From: Metridium senile
Taxonomy: Eukaryota > Cnidaria > Anthozoa > Actiniaria > Metridiidae
Length of the DNA stretch: 64,000 nucleotides
Direction of reading: 5' to 3'
Assembly (NCBI GenBank): GCA_949775045.1
Contig: OX459095.1
Span: forward strand, 31,492,064 to 31,556,063
The translations under genes and the position numbers were made by a program. This document shows, piece by piece, positions 13,519 through 25,659 of the stretch (within the stretch, counting starts at the first letter, position 1; every line of letters starts with the position of its first letter). Under the pieces are notes generated by a model, which saw nothing but the letters and a program-made list of their open reading frames with translations, was not told the DNA's origin and did not search any database.

Positions 13519-14485
13519 TTTAATTCACATTCTCAAAACTAGCAGTAGTCGCATGTCTCTTTGAGGGCTTATTTTTAACGGCGTCAATTATTCGCTACAG
13601 AATATCAATATTTGACTGCACACTCGATAATTCCATGATGCAACAAGATCTTCAAAAACACCACAGGTATCCCGAAAACTGAATACAATGGGAGACAGTT
13701 GAAATACACAAATTTTATATCAACCTACCTTTTCTATCCATGATTCCATATGATGTTTGATTATTTGCAATTAAGAATGCCAAAGTATGGGTTCTAATCT
13801 TTAATAACGATTGATTGTTATCTAGAAGCTTCAAGATGAATCTTAAATGTAAAGCAATGTGTATAACGAATATTATACTTTATTGTGATCTATTTCTAAT
13901 CCAAAAAAAAAACGCTTGTTGTAGTTGTTCAGTATTGTATTTATTAGGTGGGAATATCTTACTGTGTTGATCAAGAAGTCAACTCTATTTAAAAAACGCT
14001 TATTGCACGAATTTTATCATTTGAATTTCCTCGAAAATCATATATTTGCCTTTGTGTGACACTCTCGCATCACTTGAGGTCAATGTGTGACAAGCCGAAC
14101 GATTATATTTTTATAAATATTTTTGTCAAATATTATTAATTAATTTTGTTACCGTGAGCGGTAGTTTTAACCTGTAATCCTTGCGTTACGTTGCGTTATG
14201 TGTACGTGACTCTATCATGTTACTAATCTGATAATGTTATTTATGTGTCAGTCCGTGTTTTACAAATCGTTGTAAAACACGGACTGAGTCCGTGTTTTAC
14301 AACGATTTGTAAAACACGGACTCAGTAGTTCATATTACTAATCTGATAATCTGATAATCAGTCCGTGTTTTACAAATCGTTGTAAAACACGGACTCAGTC
14401 CGTGTTTTACAACGATTTGTAAAACACGGACTCAGTCCAGTCCGTGTTTTCTGGGTCCAGTCCAGTCCGTGGTTTACAGGATGCC
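12060..14485. mobile_element. Foldback element with hairpin-array termini (copy B)
   Basis: Same termini as 5002-6945 (GGCATCCTGTAAACCACGGA) and the same four-hairpin arrays at each end. Here a 9-base duplication TTGAGATAT is exact (12051-12059, 14486-14494). Inverted arms extend about 700 bases; the centre is unique and contains a (TTTC)n tract. No transposase frame was found. Confidence 0.9.
13428..13519. repeat. (TTTC)n microsatellite
   Basis: About 23 tetranucleotide units with a single interruption, in the unique centre of foldback copy B. Confidence 0.95.
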
Positions 14486-16001
14486 TTGAGATATAGCTGA
14501 CCTTTCGTATTTTATATCTACGGTATCAGTACCAAAAAATCCAAGTTTGAGATATAGCAACAATATATATATATATATAGGTGAACAAAAAATACAACAC
14601 AGCAATAGAATAAAAAATCATAGAAAATTACAAAAGAATCGAAGTTCGTCAACACAAAAAATCGAAGTTAGTATTGTACAATATTGTAAACAATAATAAA
14701 TAAACTTAACTAGTAGTTGTCAGTATTTCAATGTGGTTTTGCTTGACTTAAATACAATAAACTATAAGATAATAGTGACTGTATTCGGGTGACCTGAAAA
14801 AGCACCAAATTTAGATTGGCTTACGTGTTTTTGGGTTCCTGTGTTTTTAAACTGAATGGCGCGCGCCACAGTACGAAACGTTGTCTGCAGATATTGGTTT
14901 TGAAGTGTGTACGGATGGATTTTTACTTATAGAGAGCTTACAAAACCCTTAGAAACCTAAGCAGCCCCTTTGATAAAGATTCATGGTAACACAGCGTACG
15001 CCGTTTGAGTACAGTATCGTGTAAATTGCTGCAATCCACTTATTACATTCAGGTCATCCGTTATTCAGCGGTTAGTAGATCAAAAACAAAAACCAATGAA
15101 GGTAAACCTAGATCGTTTCGTTTTGTTTCGTTTTTAGAATGGTTCAATTTAGGATGTTTTTACATTAATTTTTTTATTAATTAATTTTTTATTATTAATA
15201 TTTTTTATTTTCATATTTATTTTTTTTGTTTTCATTTTTGTTTTCATTTCATTTTTGTTTTCATTTTTTTCTCGTCCGCCGTCCGCCGTCCGCCGTCCGC
15301 CGTCCGCCATCCTCCGTCCGCCGTCCGCCGTCCGCCGTCCGCCATCCGCCGTCCGCCGTCCGCCGTCCGCCGTCCGCCGTCCGCCGTCCGCCGTCCGCCG
15401 CGGACCGTCCGCGTCCGCATTATAGACACACCCATATTATAACCATGAGAGCCTTTGGATTTCCTGTGCTGTATTTAATCCTTAGAGTTTCCGGTAATGG
15501 ATTAGCGTTACCGACCTGTGTGTGCCGTTGGTAACTTGAGAGCGCATTAGTGTAACGTATTAGAGTAACGCACGCCCTATAAACACACAGAAATAGAGAA
15601 GGGATGAAACAGATTTGAGTACCTTTTTTAAATCCGGCCTTAAAAAATCCACCCGCGTAATTCTTCTTCAAATTAATGACTAAAGGATTGTATGATAATC
15701 AAATTTAACGACTGCATGGTTTGTTTGTTTAAATATATCTTCTGGGAGACACAAAACAGTGATATATATAAGATGCGCTTTAAAAACATGTGGACCAGCA
15801 GTTGATGGGACCAGTTGGCTCTTGAAGCGTGTCTTGTCTGTTGAATATCACTTTACAAACAATAGATTTCGACAGATTTCTGACAGTTTAAAATAAAAAT
15901 ACCGTATTATGTTTAATCGCTTGCCGCTATTCAGCGCTGATAATTATATAAATCGATATCAGTTTAAAGTTTATCAAAGTTTATGGCCTTGACGAAAAAC
16001 C

Positions 16002-16894
16002 CAGCAAACTGTCATTGATTTGTGCATTGCTGGGCATTCGAAATTCCTCACTGGACAAGGAGGGACAGGCAAGACCTTCACTGTGAAGACAATAGACCGA
16101 TCCAAGGTTATTGCCGCCATCTTGTAGGGGGTGCAGAACTACTGGGGCGAGCAGTAAATGTATGTAACTTTGAACTTATATAACTCCACTGGAAATTGCC
16201 GAATGTTCAATATAAACATTTCATATCAAAGATACTATGCATGGCTATACCTGAGATCAAACTAAGGTTGTTAAATTATGTGAAACGTATGTAAACGGTG
16301 ATTTCAAATCTCCCTATATTTACTGTGTAATTCTATATCGCTGAAACACAGTGTTTGTATGTAAATCTAAAATATTGATTACAGAGCCTGTAGCTCGTTT
16401 CCCAGCGCTATTTTTTGGATATGTTATAAACAAATGCAAAACCTTTGATATACAATTTTAACTTTGAAAATCCAATGAATTGGAAGAAAAATATGTACGT
16501 TCAAAGTAGTCCAAAATCACATACATTTACTGCTCGCCCCAGTAGTTCTGCACCCCCTACAAGATGGCGGCAATAACCTTGGATCGGTCTATTCACAAAG
16601 AACTATCAAAGCAGAAACGTTTACGTCTGGTCCGGCATGTAGTACTGGAATTGCTTGCACAACAACTCTCCATTCTTTTGCGGGTCTTTTACGAGTCTTC
16701 TTGGACTCGTAAAGTCTAATAACGATTTGGCCTGTAGAAGATCGATAGATGCAGAAACGCTGGTTATTGACGAGATTTCCATGCTTAGTAAACATGTAAT
16801 TGAGTCATTAGAGTACATAGCGAGGAAGATTAGAGGAAATTATTTAGTTTTTGGAGGCCTGCAAGTCATTGGCATTGCCCCTTGTGCACAATAA
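16002..16894 (+). pseudogene. PIF1-like helicase fragment, copy 1 (split by a MITE)
   Basis: Same content as the copy at 17708-18101, but a 497-base MITE (16094-16590) is inserted just after the Walker A region. Walker A is SKFLTGQGGTGKTFTVKTI; the downstream half has LVIDEISMLS (Walker B) and FGGLQVI. Pieces fall in different frames, so it was already broken before the MITE arrived. It is carried as internal sequence of CACAGG unit 1. Confidence 0.75.
16094..16590. mobile_element. MITE with AGACCGATCC termini and AT target duplication
   Basis: TIRs start AGACCGATCCAAGGTTATTG and extend about 75 bases. The sister unit has the empty site (gacaattcac at 17794-17803), so boundaries are certain: the insertion duplicated only AT. 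A 2 bp AT duplication is reported for ISL2EU-type elements; that assignment is an inference. Confidence 0.88.
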
Positions 16895-17707
16895 TTATGA
16901 TGCATATTCATAAATGAATATGCATTTGAGTCGAAACGATGGGATGATATTTCCCCCCACTCTGTACAGCTATATAAGCCAATTAACACTGGTCCCATCA
17001 ACTGCTGGGGCACATCTAACGATAAACTCGCTCTGTTTCATCCCTTCTCTATTTCTGTGTGTTTATTGGGTGTGCTTTACACAGGGAGCCCGGCTTTATG
17101 TCGCTTATATATAAAATAAATTATACAATGAAATAAAATATATTATAACCATGAGAGCCTTTGGATTTCCTGTGCTGTATTTAATCCTTAGAGTTTCCGG
17201 TAATGGATTAGCGTTACCGACCTGTGTGTGCCGTTGGTAACTTGAGAGCGCATTAGTGTAACGTATTAGAGTAACGCACGCCCTATAAACACACAGAAAT
17301 AGAGAAGGGATGAAACAGATTTGAGTACCTTTTTTAAATCCGGCCTTAAAAAATCCACCCGCGTAATTCTTCTTCAAATTAATGACTAAAGGATTGTATG
17401 ATAATCAAATTTAACGACTGCATGGTTTGTTTGTTTAAATATATCTTCTGGGAGACACAAAACAGTGATATATATAAGATGCGCTTTAAAAACATGTGGA
17501 CCAGCAGTTGATGGGACCAGTTGGCTCTTGAAGCGTGTCTTGTCTGTTGAATATCACTTTACAAACAATAGATTTCGACAGATTTCTGACAGTTTAAAAT
17601 AAAAATACCGTATTATGTTTAATCGCTTGCCGCTATTCAGCGCTGATAATTATATAAATCGATATCAGTTTAAAGTTTATCAAAGTTTATGGCCTTGACG
17701 AAAAACC

Positions 17708-18101
17708 CAGCAAACTGTCATTGATTTGTGCATTGCTGGGCATTCGAAATTCCTCACTGGACAAGGAGGGACAGGCAAGACCTTCACTGTGAAGACAATT
17801 CACAAAGAACTATCAAAGCAGAAACGTTTACGTCTGGTCCGGCATGTAGTACTGGAATTGCTTGCACAACAACTCTCCATTCTTTTGCGGGTCTTTTACG
17901 AGTCTTCTTGGACTCGTAAAGTCTAATAACGATTTGGCCTGTAGAAGATCGATAGATGCAGAAACGCTGGTTATTGACGAGATTTCCATGCTTAGTAAAC
18001 ATGTAATTGAGTCATTAGAGTACATAGCGAGGAAGATTAGAGGAAATTATTTAGTTTTTGGAGGCCTGCAAGTCATTGGCATTGCCCCTTGTGCACAATA
18101 A
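17708..18101 (+). pseudogene. PIF1-like helicase fragment, copy 2
   Basis: Starts QQTVIDLCIAGHSKFLTGQ then GGTGKT (Walker A). TGIACTTTLHSFAG follows in a second frame and LVIDEISMLS plus FGGLQVI in a third. PIF1 enzymes are 5'-3' DNA helicases. Only the N-terminal third of the helicase core is present, with at least two frameshifts, so it is non-functional. Its position inside a TIR element suggests capture by the transposon or a relic of the element's own gene content. Confidence 0.78.
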
Positions 18102-18486
18102 TTATGATGCATATTCATAAATGAATATGCATTTGAGTCGAAACGATGGGATGATATTTCCCCCCACTCTGTACAGCTATATAAGCCAATTAACACTGGT
18201 CCCATCAACTGCTGGGGCACATCTAACGATAAACTCGCTCTGTTTCATCCCTTCTCTATTTCTGTGTGTTTATTGGGTGTGCTTTACACTAATACGTTAG
18301 GTTTGAATTTCAAAGCGCTCTCAAGTTACCAACGGCACACACAGGTCAGTAACGCTAATCCATTACCGGAAACTAAAAGGATTAAATACAGCACAGGAAA
18401 CCCAAAGGCTCTCATGGTTATAATATATTTTATTTCATTGTATAATTTATTTTATATAAAAGTGACATAAAGCCGGGCTCCCTGTG

Positions 18487-20617
18487 ATGCGTGGAATGTA
18501 TTTTCTTGTGCGCGCAATTAAAATTCAATAGCACGAATTGACAAACAGTAGCGTTTATTGACAGTCATTTACCCAAAAGTGAAAATTCATTAGTGCTATT
18601 AGCATAGCTATTGACAATCTATAACGCGTTTGGACAATCATGAACATCAATGTAACATTCTTTAGTGTGGATTGACAAACATTTGCATGATTCAAATAAT
18701 CAATAAGAGAAAAGAATCGATCATTACCGTTAGTCTTTTTTTATTCCTTTAAAGAGGTATCTCAAAAAAATATTTAATTGACAGAAAACTGTATACAGAA
18801 CAAGAGACAATTTATGTAATTTATATAAATTCTTTGTGCGAAAAAAGAAAAAAACAGTACAGTATGTGTGTGCAAATCCGGACAGTGTGCAAATCCGGAC
18901 ACTTTGGCATTTAAGCGTTAAAAAAGAGATCGAATTTGTTTAAAAATGAAAACAACATTATAGAATTAAGCATTTGTATGTTTTCTATTGTGTAAGAAGT
19001 TTTTGTGACAATCGAGATTATTTCAGCAAGGAAAAAGAGCGATTTGTCATGGCATGTGAATCTGCCAATTCGCAATAAGTCAGTTTTGAACGCGCTTTGA
19101 ATTACATGTTAAACTTAAAATGGAGAATATTCTGCAGATTCAAATGATAACGCCAAAATATTTAGTACGTTTTCCATTGAAAACAATGTTTTATCTTGTG
19201 TAAAAAGAAGAGCTTTTAAAAGTTTAAAATAAGTGTAGGAGACGGTTTTAGAAATACTACTAAAATCCACTAAGGTATGTGCAATTCCGGACGATAAAAT
19301 AAACAAGATTAGCAATCCCCCGTAACTTTGAGTTGTTGGTTAAAATGTCGCTTAAAAATATACAATTCAACTGCAGGTTGATTTTGCAAACAAAATTTAT
19401 CTTTTGGATAGTTTAATCACCATGCACTATTCATTTATAGGACATTTATATTCATTTGCAGAATCCAGCGCACGAGGGCAATTACTCATGTGTGAAATAC
19501 TTTAGTGCTCAAACGTATTAATCAAGCAACGTAATTCATGATTTAATTAACACAAATTTATGCTTTAATTTCAAATTTGACTGTGGAAATAGAAAATCTA
19601 GCATAAGCATTCGAAAATTAGGAAATAACTTAAAATAATTGATTAAACAGAACCTACTTTAATAGTGTCCGGCTTTGCACACAACCGTCCGGAATTGCAC
19701 CACTCAAACTACTTTACAAATATATCCATAAAATTTTTAGAAATCGCTAAAATTGACCAATACTTTACATAAATCTTTATCAGATGTTACCTCATCTCCA
19801 AGTAAAATATCTTTCCTAAACAATGCATTTAACGAATGATATGGCAATTTATCTAAAAACCGTCCGGAATTGCACACACATACTGTACTCGAGAGGGTAT
19901 AAAAGAAAAAGTTCAACTCACTCACGCGCTCCAGAAACAAAAATTTTGTACAGAATGCCACCAAGAAATCGTACTCTTCTCTTGAAGCTGTCAAAGAGGA
20001 AGAAATGTGACTATCGTTCTCGCTATTTCGCCACCAATGGCCTTGTTTTTCACTCTTCCATTATCGGAGGGATGAACGCTCAAAGGTTTGACGACTTCCT
20101 TGTACAAACAAGACTCAATCTTGACCCTAATAAAAATGTCATTTTCATATATGACGGTGCACCAGCCCACCATAGTCCAGCCAATCCTAGCGCAAACACT
20201 AAGCTAAAATTACAATTACAATTACAATTACAATTACAATTACAATTCTAGGCCATTACCGTACAGCTACTGTTGCAAGCATTGCAACGTAACATTGGAA
20301 CGATCACTGTAGCTAAATGTGGTCAATGGTTTCGTTTCATGCAGACATATTTACCACGTTGCAATAACAGAGAACAAATTCAAGGATAACTTTATTTCTT
20401 TGTATTGATTATCGTAATTGAATATTTTTTTGAGATACCTCTTTAAAGGAATAAAAAAGACTAACGCTAATGATCGATTCTTTTCTCTTATTGATTATTT
20501 GAATCATGCAAATGTTTGTCAATCCACACTAAAGAATGTTTACTTACATTGATGTTCATGATTGTCCAAACGCGTTATAGATTGTCAATAGAATTTTCAC
20601 TTTTGGGTAAATGACTG
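18487..20617. mobile_element. DDE transposon remnant with ~290-base inverted arms
   Basis: The left arm (18487-18780) pairs with 20432-20617, and the pairing then resumes beyond a later insertion at 23216-23302. Arms are rich in ATTGACAATC-like repeats. The interior holds a truncated transposase and six copies of GTGCAA(A/T)TCCGGAC: direct at 18870, 18887 and 19279; inverted at 19667, 19687 and 19862. The left end abuts the CACAGG array exactly, so the original left terminus may be missing. Confidence 0.75.
19955..20389 (+). pseudogene. DDE-superfamily transposase, internally deleted
   Basis: A short N-terminus MPPRNRTLLLKLSKRKK is followed abruptly by the late catalytic region (GLVFHSSIIGGMNAQRFDDF, then NVIFIYDGAPAHHSP). 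The YDGAPAH motif contains the second Asp and following His typical of Tc1/mariner-like DDE_3 transposases. An ATTACA repeat then interrupts the frame. The C-terminal piece ALQRNIGTITVAKCGQWF and YLPRCNNREQIQG closes with TAA at 20387-20389. The DNA-binding and first catalytic Asp regions are gone, so this copy cannot be active. Confidence 0.72.
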
Positions 20618-21509
20618 GGGTGTAACTAAAATTAGGATACGGACATGCGGACATGCGGACCGGCGGACATGCGGACCATTTTTGCGGACCAATTTTGCGA
20701 ACCAATTTTGCGGACCATTTTTTCCATTATTTCTGTATTGTAGATATATTAATATTTTAAATAAATTACTGTCTTAAATAAATTGAATGAATGAAAGAAA
20801 GTAAACATAAAAAAGAGAAAGAAAGTATATTAGTAAGTATATAAGTAAGTATGAATGACCGTTTCTCTTTTATTATCAATTCATCACTTTTCCCGCTATA
20901 TATCTATAATAGCTTAGCCTTTCTTTTTTTAAATAAATAAGCAAGTAAGTAAAGAAACAAGCAAACAAAAATGACATTTTTAACTATCCCACTGACTTCT
21001 AACAAACCAATATAATTTGTTTCGTGCACAAGCAAAAATGAAATCAGCCTATATAACACTACTGCTAGACAACGGCTAATGGAGCTGTCCAATTATCATG
21101 GAACTCATGATAAGAAGTCTAGATAAAACTTGGAATTCGAACACAGGAGCATAGTTCAGTTTTAATAGTGTAACGTTAACTCTAAAATCTATATATATAA
21201 CAAATATCAAAGATAATGTCTCAAAATATGTCCGATAATTATATAGCTATATCTTGTTCATCACTCTATTTCAAACGCATGATTCATATCTTCCTGCCTG
21301 TAATCATATTTGCACGATTTAAGTTCTGGTAATTAAATAATGGTGTACTATATAATATCTTTATAGAGAATTAGAAAATTTATTGACTGACCCTTATCGG
21401 TTGACATTCTACTATGAATAATCATACTGAATTTACTCTCACTGCGTATTTTTATAACCTATCGTTTCTGTCAATCAACACTTAGATGGAAAAGTATTTA
21501 GACTATTTA

Positions 21510-21719
21510 GGGACGGACCATTTGATATTTGATGGGGAGGGGGGCTGAATTCAAAAAAAAAATATCGAGCAAGCTTTAAAACTCGAAAAAAAAAATATCA
21601 AGCAGCCTTTGTTGCAAGAACAAAAAGTATTGAGTACTACCCCAAAAATATCTTGCAACATCTGTGTCGGGCACCGACAAAACAGCCCTCCCCCCATCAA
21701 ATATCAAATGGTCCGTCCC
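21510..21719. mobile_element. Harbinger-like MITE, TTA target site
   Basis: TIR GGGACGGACCATTTGATATT on both ends, flanked by TTA (21507-21509, 21720-21722). The 3-base TWA duplication is typical of PIF/Harbinger elements. A similar but distinct MITE lies at 22534-22742. Confidence 0.82.
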
Positions 21720-22533
21720 TTAGGTGATATATACATAACATAATGCATGGCGTTAAAAATGGATAGTAAATTGCACTTTTTCTACGAAACAATTTTAAAA
21801 CTTCTACGAACACTTACGAAACATCGCATATCTTTAATTATCGAAATATTTGATATTAGCTATACATTTCAGAGTAAACGTTACACTAATAAACTGTGTT
21901 CCAGACTGTTTATGCTAGTCATTTATACAAAGAAATGCGAATACGAAGTGCCTACTCAATTTTTGCTACTCAGTGGAAGAGGCAAAATAAACGGAATAAT
22001 ATACAAATTGTAAAACCATTGGAATTGTAAAAAGTATTTAGGTGTGGTACGTGGTGGCGGAATATTCAGAATGGTTTTATTATTATTCGTTTAGTCTCCC
22101 TAGCAGCCGTTTTTAGTGTCGGACTTGCTGTGTCACTAAACGGCTACGAGGGAAACGATTATTTATTGTGATCACAAGAATGCTGTCATAAATAATGAAA
22201 AATTACAAATAGGGAATTGTTCGTTTTGAAAACTAGTTTTGAAAATATAAACGGACATTTCTAAGAGTATTAATTATGTTGGTATATACGAGAACAGGAA
22301 TAAAACAGTTATTTTCACCAAGCCTAGAATAATACGAAAAGCAATATTTATAAAATATTAATGACCTTAATGACTTAATTTTTTTAAGTAAAGGAGGTTA
22401 AACGATAACTGAATCAACTGAGTTGGTTAACATCCGCACGAGATAGCTAAATAGCGTGGAATGAATGCGTAACACAATCATCAGTTTGTGTTCCAAGTTT
22501 TATCTACGCTTCTTATCATGAGTTCCATGATAA

Positions 22534-22742
22534 GGGGTGGACCATTTAACTTTTGAGGGGGGGGGGGGGGGGTGGATGATTTTGAAAAAAAAATCCTGCA
22601 AGCCAAAATTTCCACTGAATGCCACTGAAATCTTTGCTTTTCTATAAAATAAATTGCGTGCACATGCCAGCGGGCTAAAAAAAAATTTCCTGCACGGACA
22701 AAATCATCCCCCCCCCCCCTCAAAAGTCAAATGGTCCACCCC
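22534..22742. mobile_element. Harbinger-like MITE, TAA target site
   Basis: TIR GGGGTGGACCATTTAACTTT followed by a G-run/C-run; flanked by TAA (22531-22533, 22743-22745). The minus-strand frame 22481-22723 is a translation of this hairpin, not a gene. Confidence 0.82.
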
Positions 22743-23555
22743 TAATTAGCCGGTGTCTAGCAGTGAGTAGTGTTTATATAAGCTGATGCAATTTTTGCTT
22801 GTGCACGAAACAGTCATTGGAATCGTCAAAAATGTAGTTTTTCTTTACTTGCTTACTTACTTACCCAAACTTTACTGACATTTTTAGCTTTAGCCCTTAA
22901 TATAGATATATGAAAAAGTCATGAGTTGATAATAAAAGAGAAACGTTCATTCATACTTACTTACTTACTAATATACTTTCTTTCTCTTTTTAATAAATAA
23001 TTATTAATTGTTTACATACATACTTACCGTTTCTTTCATTAATTAAATTTATTTAAGACAGTGATTTATATAAAATATTAATATATCTACAATTTTTAAA
23101 AATTGGAAAAATGGTCCGCAAAATTGGTCCGCAAAATTGGTCCGTAAAAATGGACCGCTGGTCCGCAGGTCCGCAGGTCCGCATGTCGGTATCCTTACTT
23201 CAGTTAGCTACACCCAAATGACTGTCAATAAACGCTATACTGTTTGTCAATTCGTGCTATTGAATTTTAATTGCGCGTACAAGAAAATACATTCCACGCA
23301 TATGAATGTACAATTGCGCTATTGATTGTCCGTTAATACTGATGAATGTTCACGAATATTCAAATATTGTTATTGAAAGTTGATGCGCGCTAATGATGTT
23401 ACTTGTGGTGTTGATGAAAGTATAATACACGTTATTGATACAACTATTGGCACAAATGAATGCCCATTTTCTGTTAATGAACAGCAAAAGGTGTAGTGTT
23501 TCACGCTTTTACTGAATGCACTCTATCAACTTAAACCTCTTTAAGCTGCTTTGAC

Positions 23556-23919
23556 CACAGGCAGCCCAAGCAAATCACTTGTATTCAGTGGATTTTTTTT
23601 CATTTTTTTTTTTTTCAATAAAATGTTACTAAACTTTGTCTGTAGTTGTTGTGATGTATTTAAATACTTTTTGAATAATTTTTAGCTAGTTTTAAGCCAT
23701 ATTTATAATTTCTTCCCCACTAGTAATATATTTACACGTGTAAATATATTACTAGTGGGGAAGAAATTATAAATATGGCTTAAAACTAGCTAAAAATTAT
23801 CCAAAAAGTATTTAAATACATCACAACAACTACAGACAAAGTTTAGTAACATTTTATTGAAAAAAAAAAAAATGAAAAAAAATCCACTGAATACAAGTGA
23901 TTTGCTTGGGCTGCCTGTG
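23556..23919. mobile_element. CACAGG-TIR MITE, near-perfect 180-base hairpin
   Basis: Starts CACAGGCAGCCCAAGCAAAT; both arms match almost completely around a centre at TTTACACGTGTAAA (about 23737). A 7-base duplication CTTTGAC flanks it (23549-23555, 23920-23926). The high arm identity suggests recent insertion. Confidence 0.92.
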
Positions 23920-23926
23920 CTTTGAC

Positions 23927-25403
23927 AAAGCAATCAAGGTGTTGGAACTGACTAGTGTTATATTAAATAATTGAATACACTGGAATGTTTTGCAAAACTT
24001 GTACTTTTTATTCTAGTTATTAGAGCGTATTCGTATAACCCACTTTTAAAATGCAAATGAGAATATGTGTGAAATAACATGTTAATTAATGAGGTGTGCG
24101 TGTAGCTATTTGCTTTCATGTTTTTCTTTGAGCCACAAGGCACTGTGGAAAACATTGATAAAAGTGGTTTCGAGTAAATCTATAAATGTTTTTCTTGTCA
24201 AACATGTTTTGTTTTGATTATTTAAAGGCAAGAGCGCAACTCACTGAAGCATTTTATAACACGCACACCTAGTACCACTGTATATGTATTGTATGATCTA
24301 TGTATGATACATCATGAATTTCAATCCCTCAGAATCCCTTCTGTTCAGGAGCCCGAGTTATCGCTCACAGAGCGTCTAGTTTATTTTAATTTATTTTACA
24401 GCGATCGAGCTAAAACTTAAAAGACGAACGAGTGACTAGGAAGACGTCAACCTGGAGAAGTGAGAATTGTTTTCTTTTCTAGAGAATCACTTTAATTTCT
24501 TATGTTGCCTTCGAAGGTTTGCGCGATCCTCTTGTTCTTGTAGTTTCTGTGTGTTGTCTATAAGTATAACAATTTATTTGGCGGATTCAGGGGACCTGGA
24601 CAAGTTTTGACTGAGGAGATCAACTTTGAACAAGACGACCACTTTTAATATATTCGCATACTTCTATGCACGGACTTTATGCTGCGAAACGAGTTTTTAC
24701 ACGCCTTATTCGGTAAAATCAGACAACTTCACATCAAATGTGTCTGTTTAAAGTACAAACTCCCGTGCATAGAAGTATGCGAATACATTAAATGTGCGTC
24801 GCGCTATAAGACAAGATAAACATTAAAATGTCAACGGCTTTCAGATTGCAGTATATATTCACATGTACTTTATTTCGTTTGGAGCACATTTGTTTGTAAA
24901 CCCTATTACACTTGATCGTTTAGATTACATGCTTACAGATATTTCAAAACCACTGCATTGAAGAGGCTTTTTTTGGTTTTCTATTTATTTCCCAACAATG
25001 TTAACAATGAGCTCCGTACAAAAATCATACAAGGACCACATCTACACCCTTTCCGAGAAACTTTGTCACCCGTGAAGTGAAAAGCCTACAAGCTAGTATA
25101 GCGCAGGGGATTATGGGTAACCTATGTATACTTTATGAGAACGCAGGGATTTCATGGCCATATTGCTACACTTGTCAATATATTATTGACAAATGACTGT
25201 TTTGACTTATCAAACAAAAAAGGCGTTCCGAATGCACATTTAATTTCTGGATTTATCCATGATCCTTTGCGCCACTAGCTTGTTTGCATTTCGACAGGTG
25301 ACAAACTTTCTCGGAAAGGGTGTATACTTTTGGTGTTGTAGTGCGCTTGCCAGAGTGCAGTATTTAGTTTTCAATCAATAAATTAACGAACAATAAATTC
25401 AAC
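23927..25403. other. Intergenic with two hairpin MITEs
   Basis: A palindromic element lies at about 24651-24785 (arm TATTCGCATACTTCTATGCA). Another lies at about 25043-25324 (arm ACACCCTTTCCGAGAAACTT). No exon chain or RNA gene was recognised between them. Confidence 0.6.
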
Positions 25404-25564
25404 TCAATTAAACATCCACTCTTGGTCTTCCTCAACTGACGGGTCATCAGCCACTAGAAAGTCATCAAATGCATCAAGTCTTATTTCACTGTGGCCATAT
25501 CCGAATGCATCATCATCGTCGTCGTCGTCTTCTTCGTCGTCTTCACTATCGTAGAAAAATTGAG
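25404..25564 (-). CDS. Candidate terminal exon, acidic C-terminus (gene uncertain)
   Basis: Behind a good acceptor (pyrimidine tract, TTTTCAG at 25565-25571) one frame stays open for 52 residues and ends in TGA at 25404. It starts QFFYDSEDDEEDDDD and ends SVEEDQEWMFN. Such acidic tails are common at protein C-termini. It lies downstream of exon 20 of the RRM/F-box/LRR gene on the same strand. The codon phase does not match: exon 20 ends on a whole codon, whereas this frame needs one preceding base. It may need an unseen linking exon, or belong to another transcript. Confidence 0.35.
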
Positions 25565-25659
25565 CTGAAAATAAAAAGAAGATAAAAACAGATTACGATG
25601 AAATTCTCACTTGGAAATCATTAAAAAGATGAAAGATTCACCTAATGCATTTTAACATG

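Larger units (their letters stand above)
10279..15433. mobile_element. GGGTGT-TIR element, 5.2 kb, nested in the CACAGG array
   Basis: Ends are GGGTGTGTCTATAATGCGGA and complement, with exact 9-base duplication ATATTATAA (10270-10278, 15434-15442). The undisrupted sequence is visible in the sister unit near 17140. TIRs are about 550 bases: terminus, CGGACGG tandem array (right side 15270-15410), A/T tract, then a conserved segment. The unique interior holds a damaged THAP-like frame and a second foldback element (12060-14485). Confidence 0.9.
10210..18486. mobile_element. Tandem pair of CACAGG-TIR elements, with a 5.2 kb insertion
   Basis: The unit begins CACAGGGAGCCCGGCTTTAT. Unit 1 is 10210-10278 plus 15434-17079; unit 2 is 17080-18486. 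Only unit 2 has a right TIR (ending 18486). Unit 1 lacks it and runs directly into the left TIR of unit 2 through the shared TTACACA junction, as expected from unequal recombination. The TIR is about 200 bases. Both units carry the same PIF1-helicase fragment. Outer flanks do not share a 7-base repeat, consistent with a rearranged array. Confidence 0.8.
20618..23215. mobile_element. GGGTGT-TIR element inserted in the DDE element arm
   Basis: Ends GGGTGTAACTAAAATTAGGA / its diverged complement, exact 9-base duplication AAATGACTG (20609-20617, 23216-23224). Subterminal GGACATGCGGAC repeats sit at both ends, followed by an inverted ~450-base stretch. Two Harbinger-like MITEs are nested inside. 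No transposase seen; the open frame 21747-22013 matches nothing I know. Confidence 0.88.
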
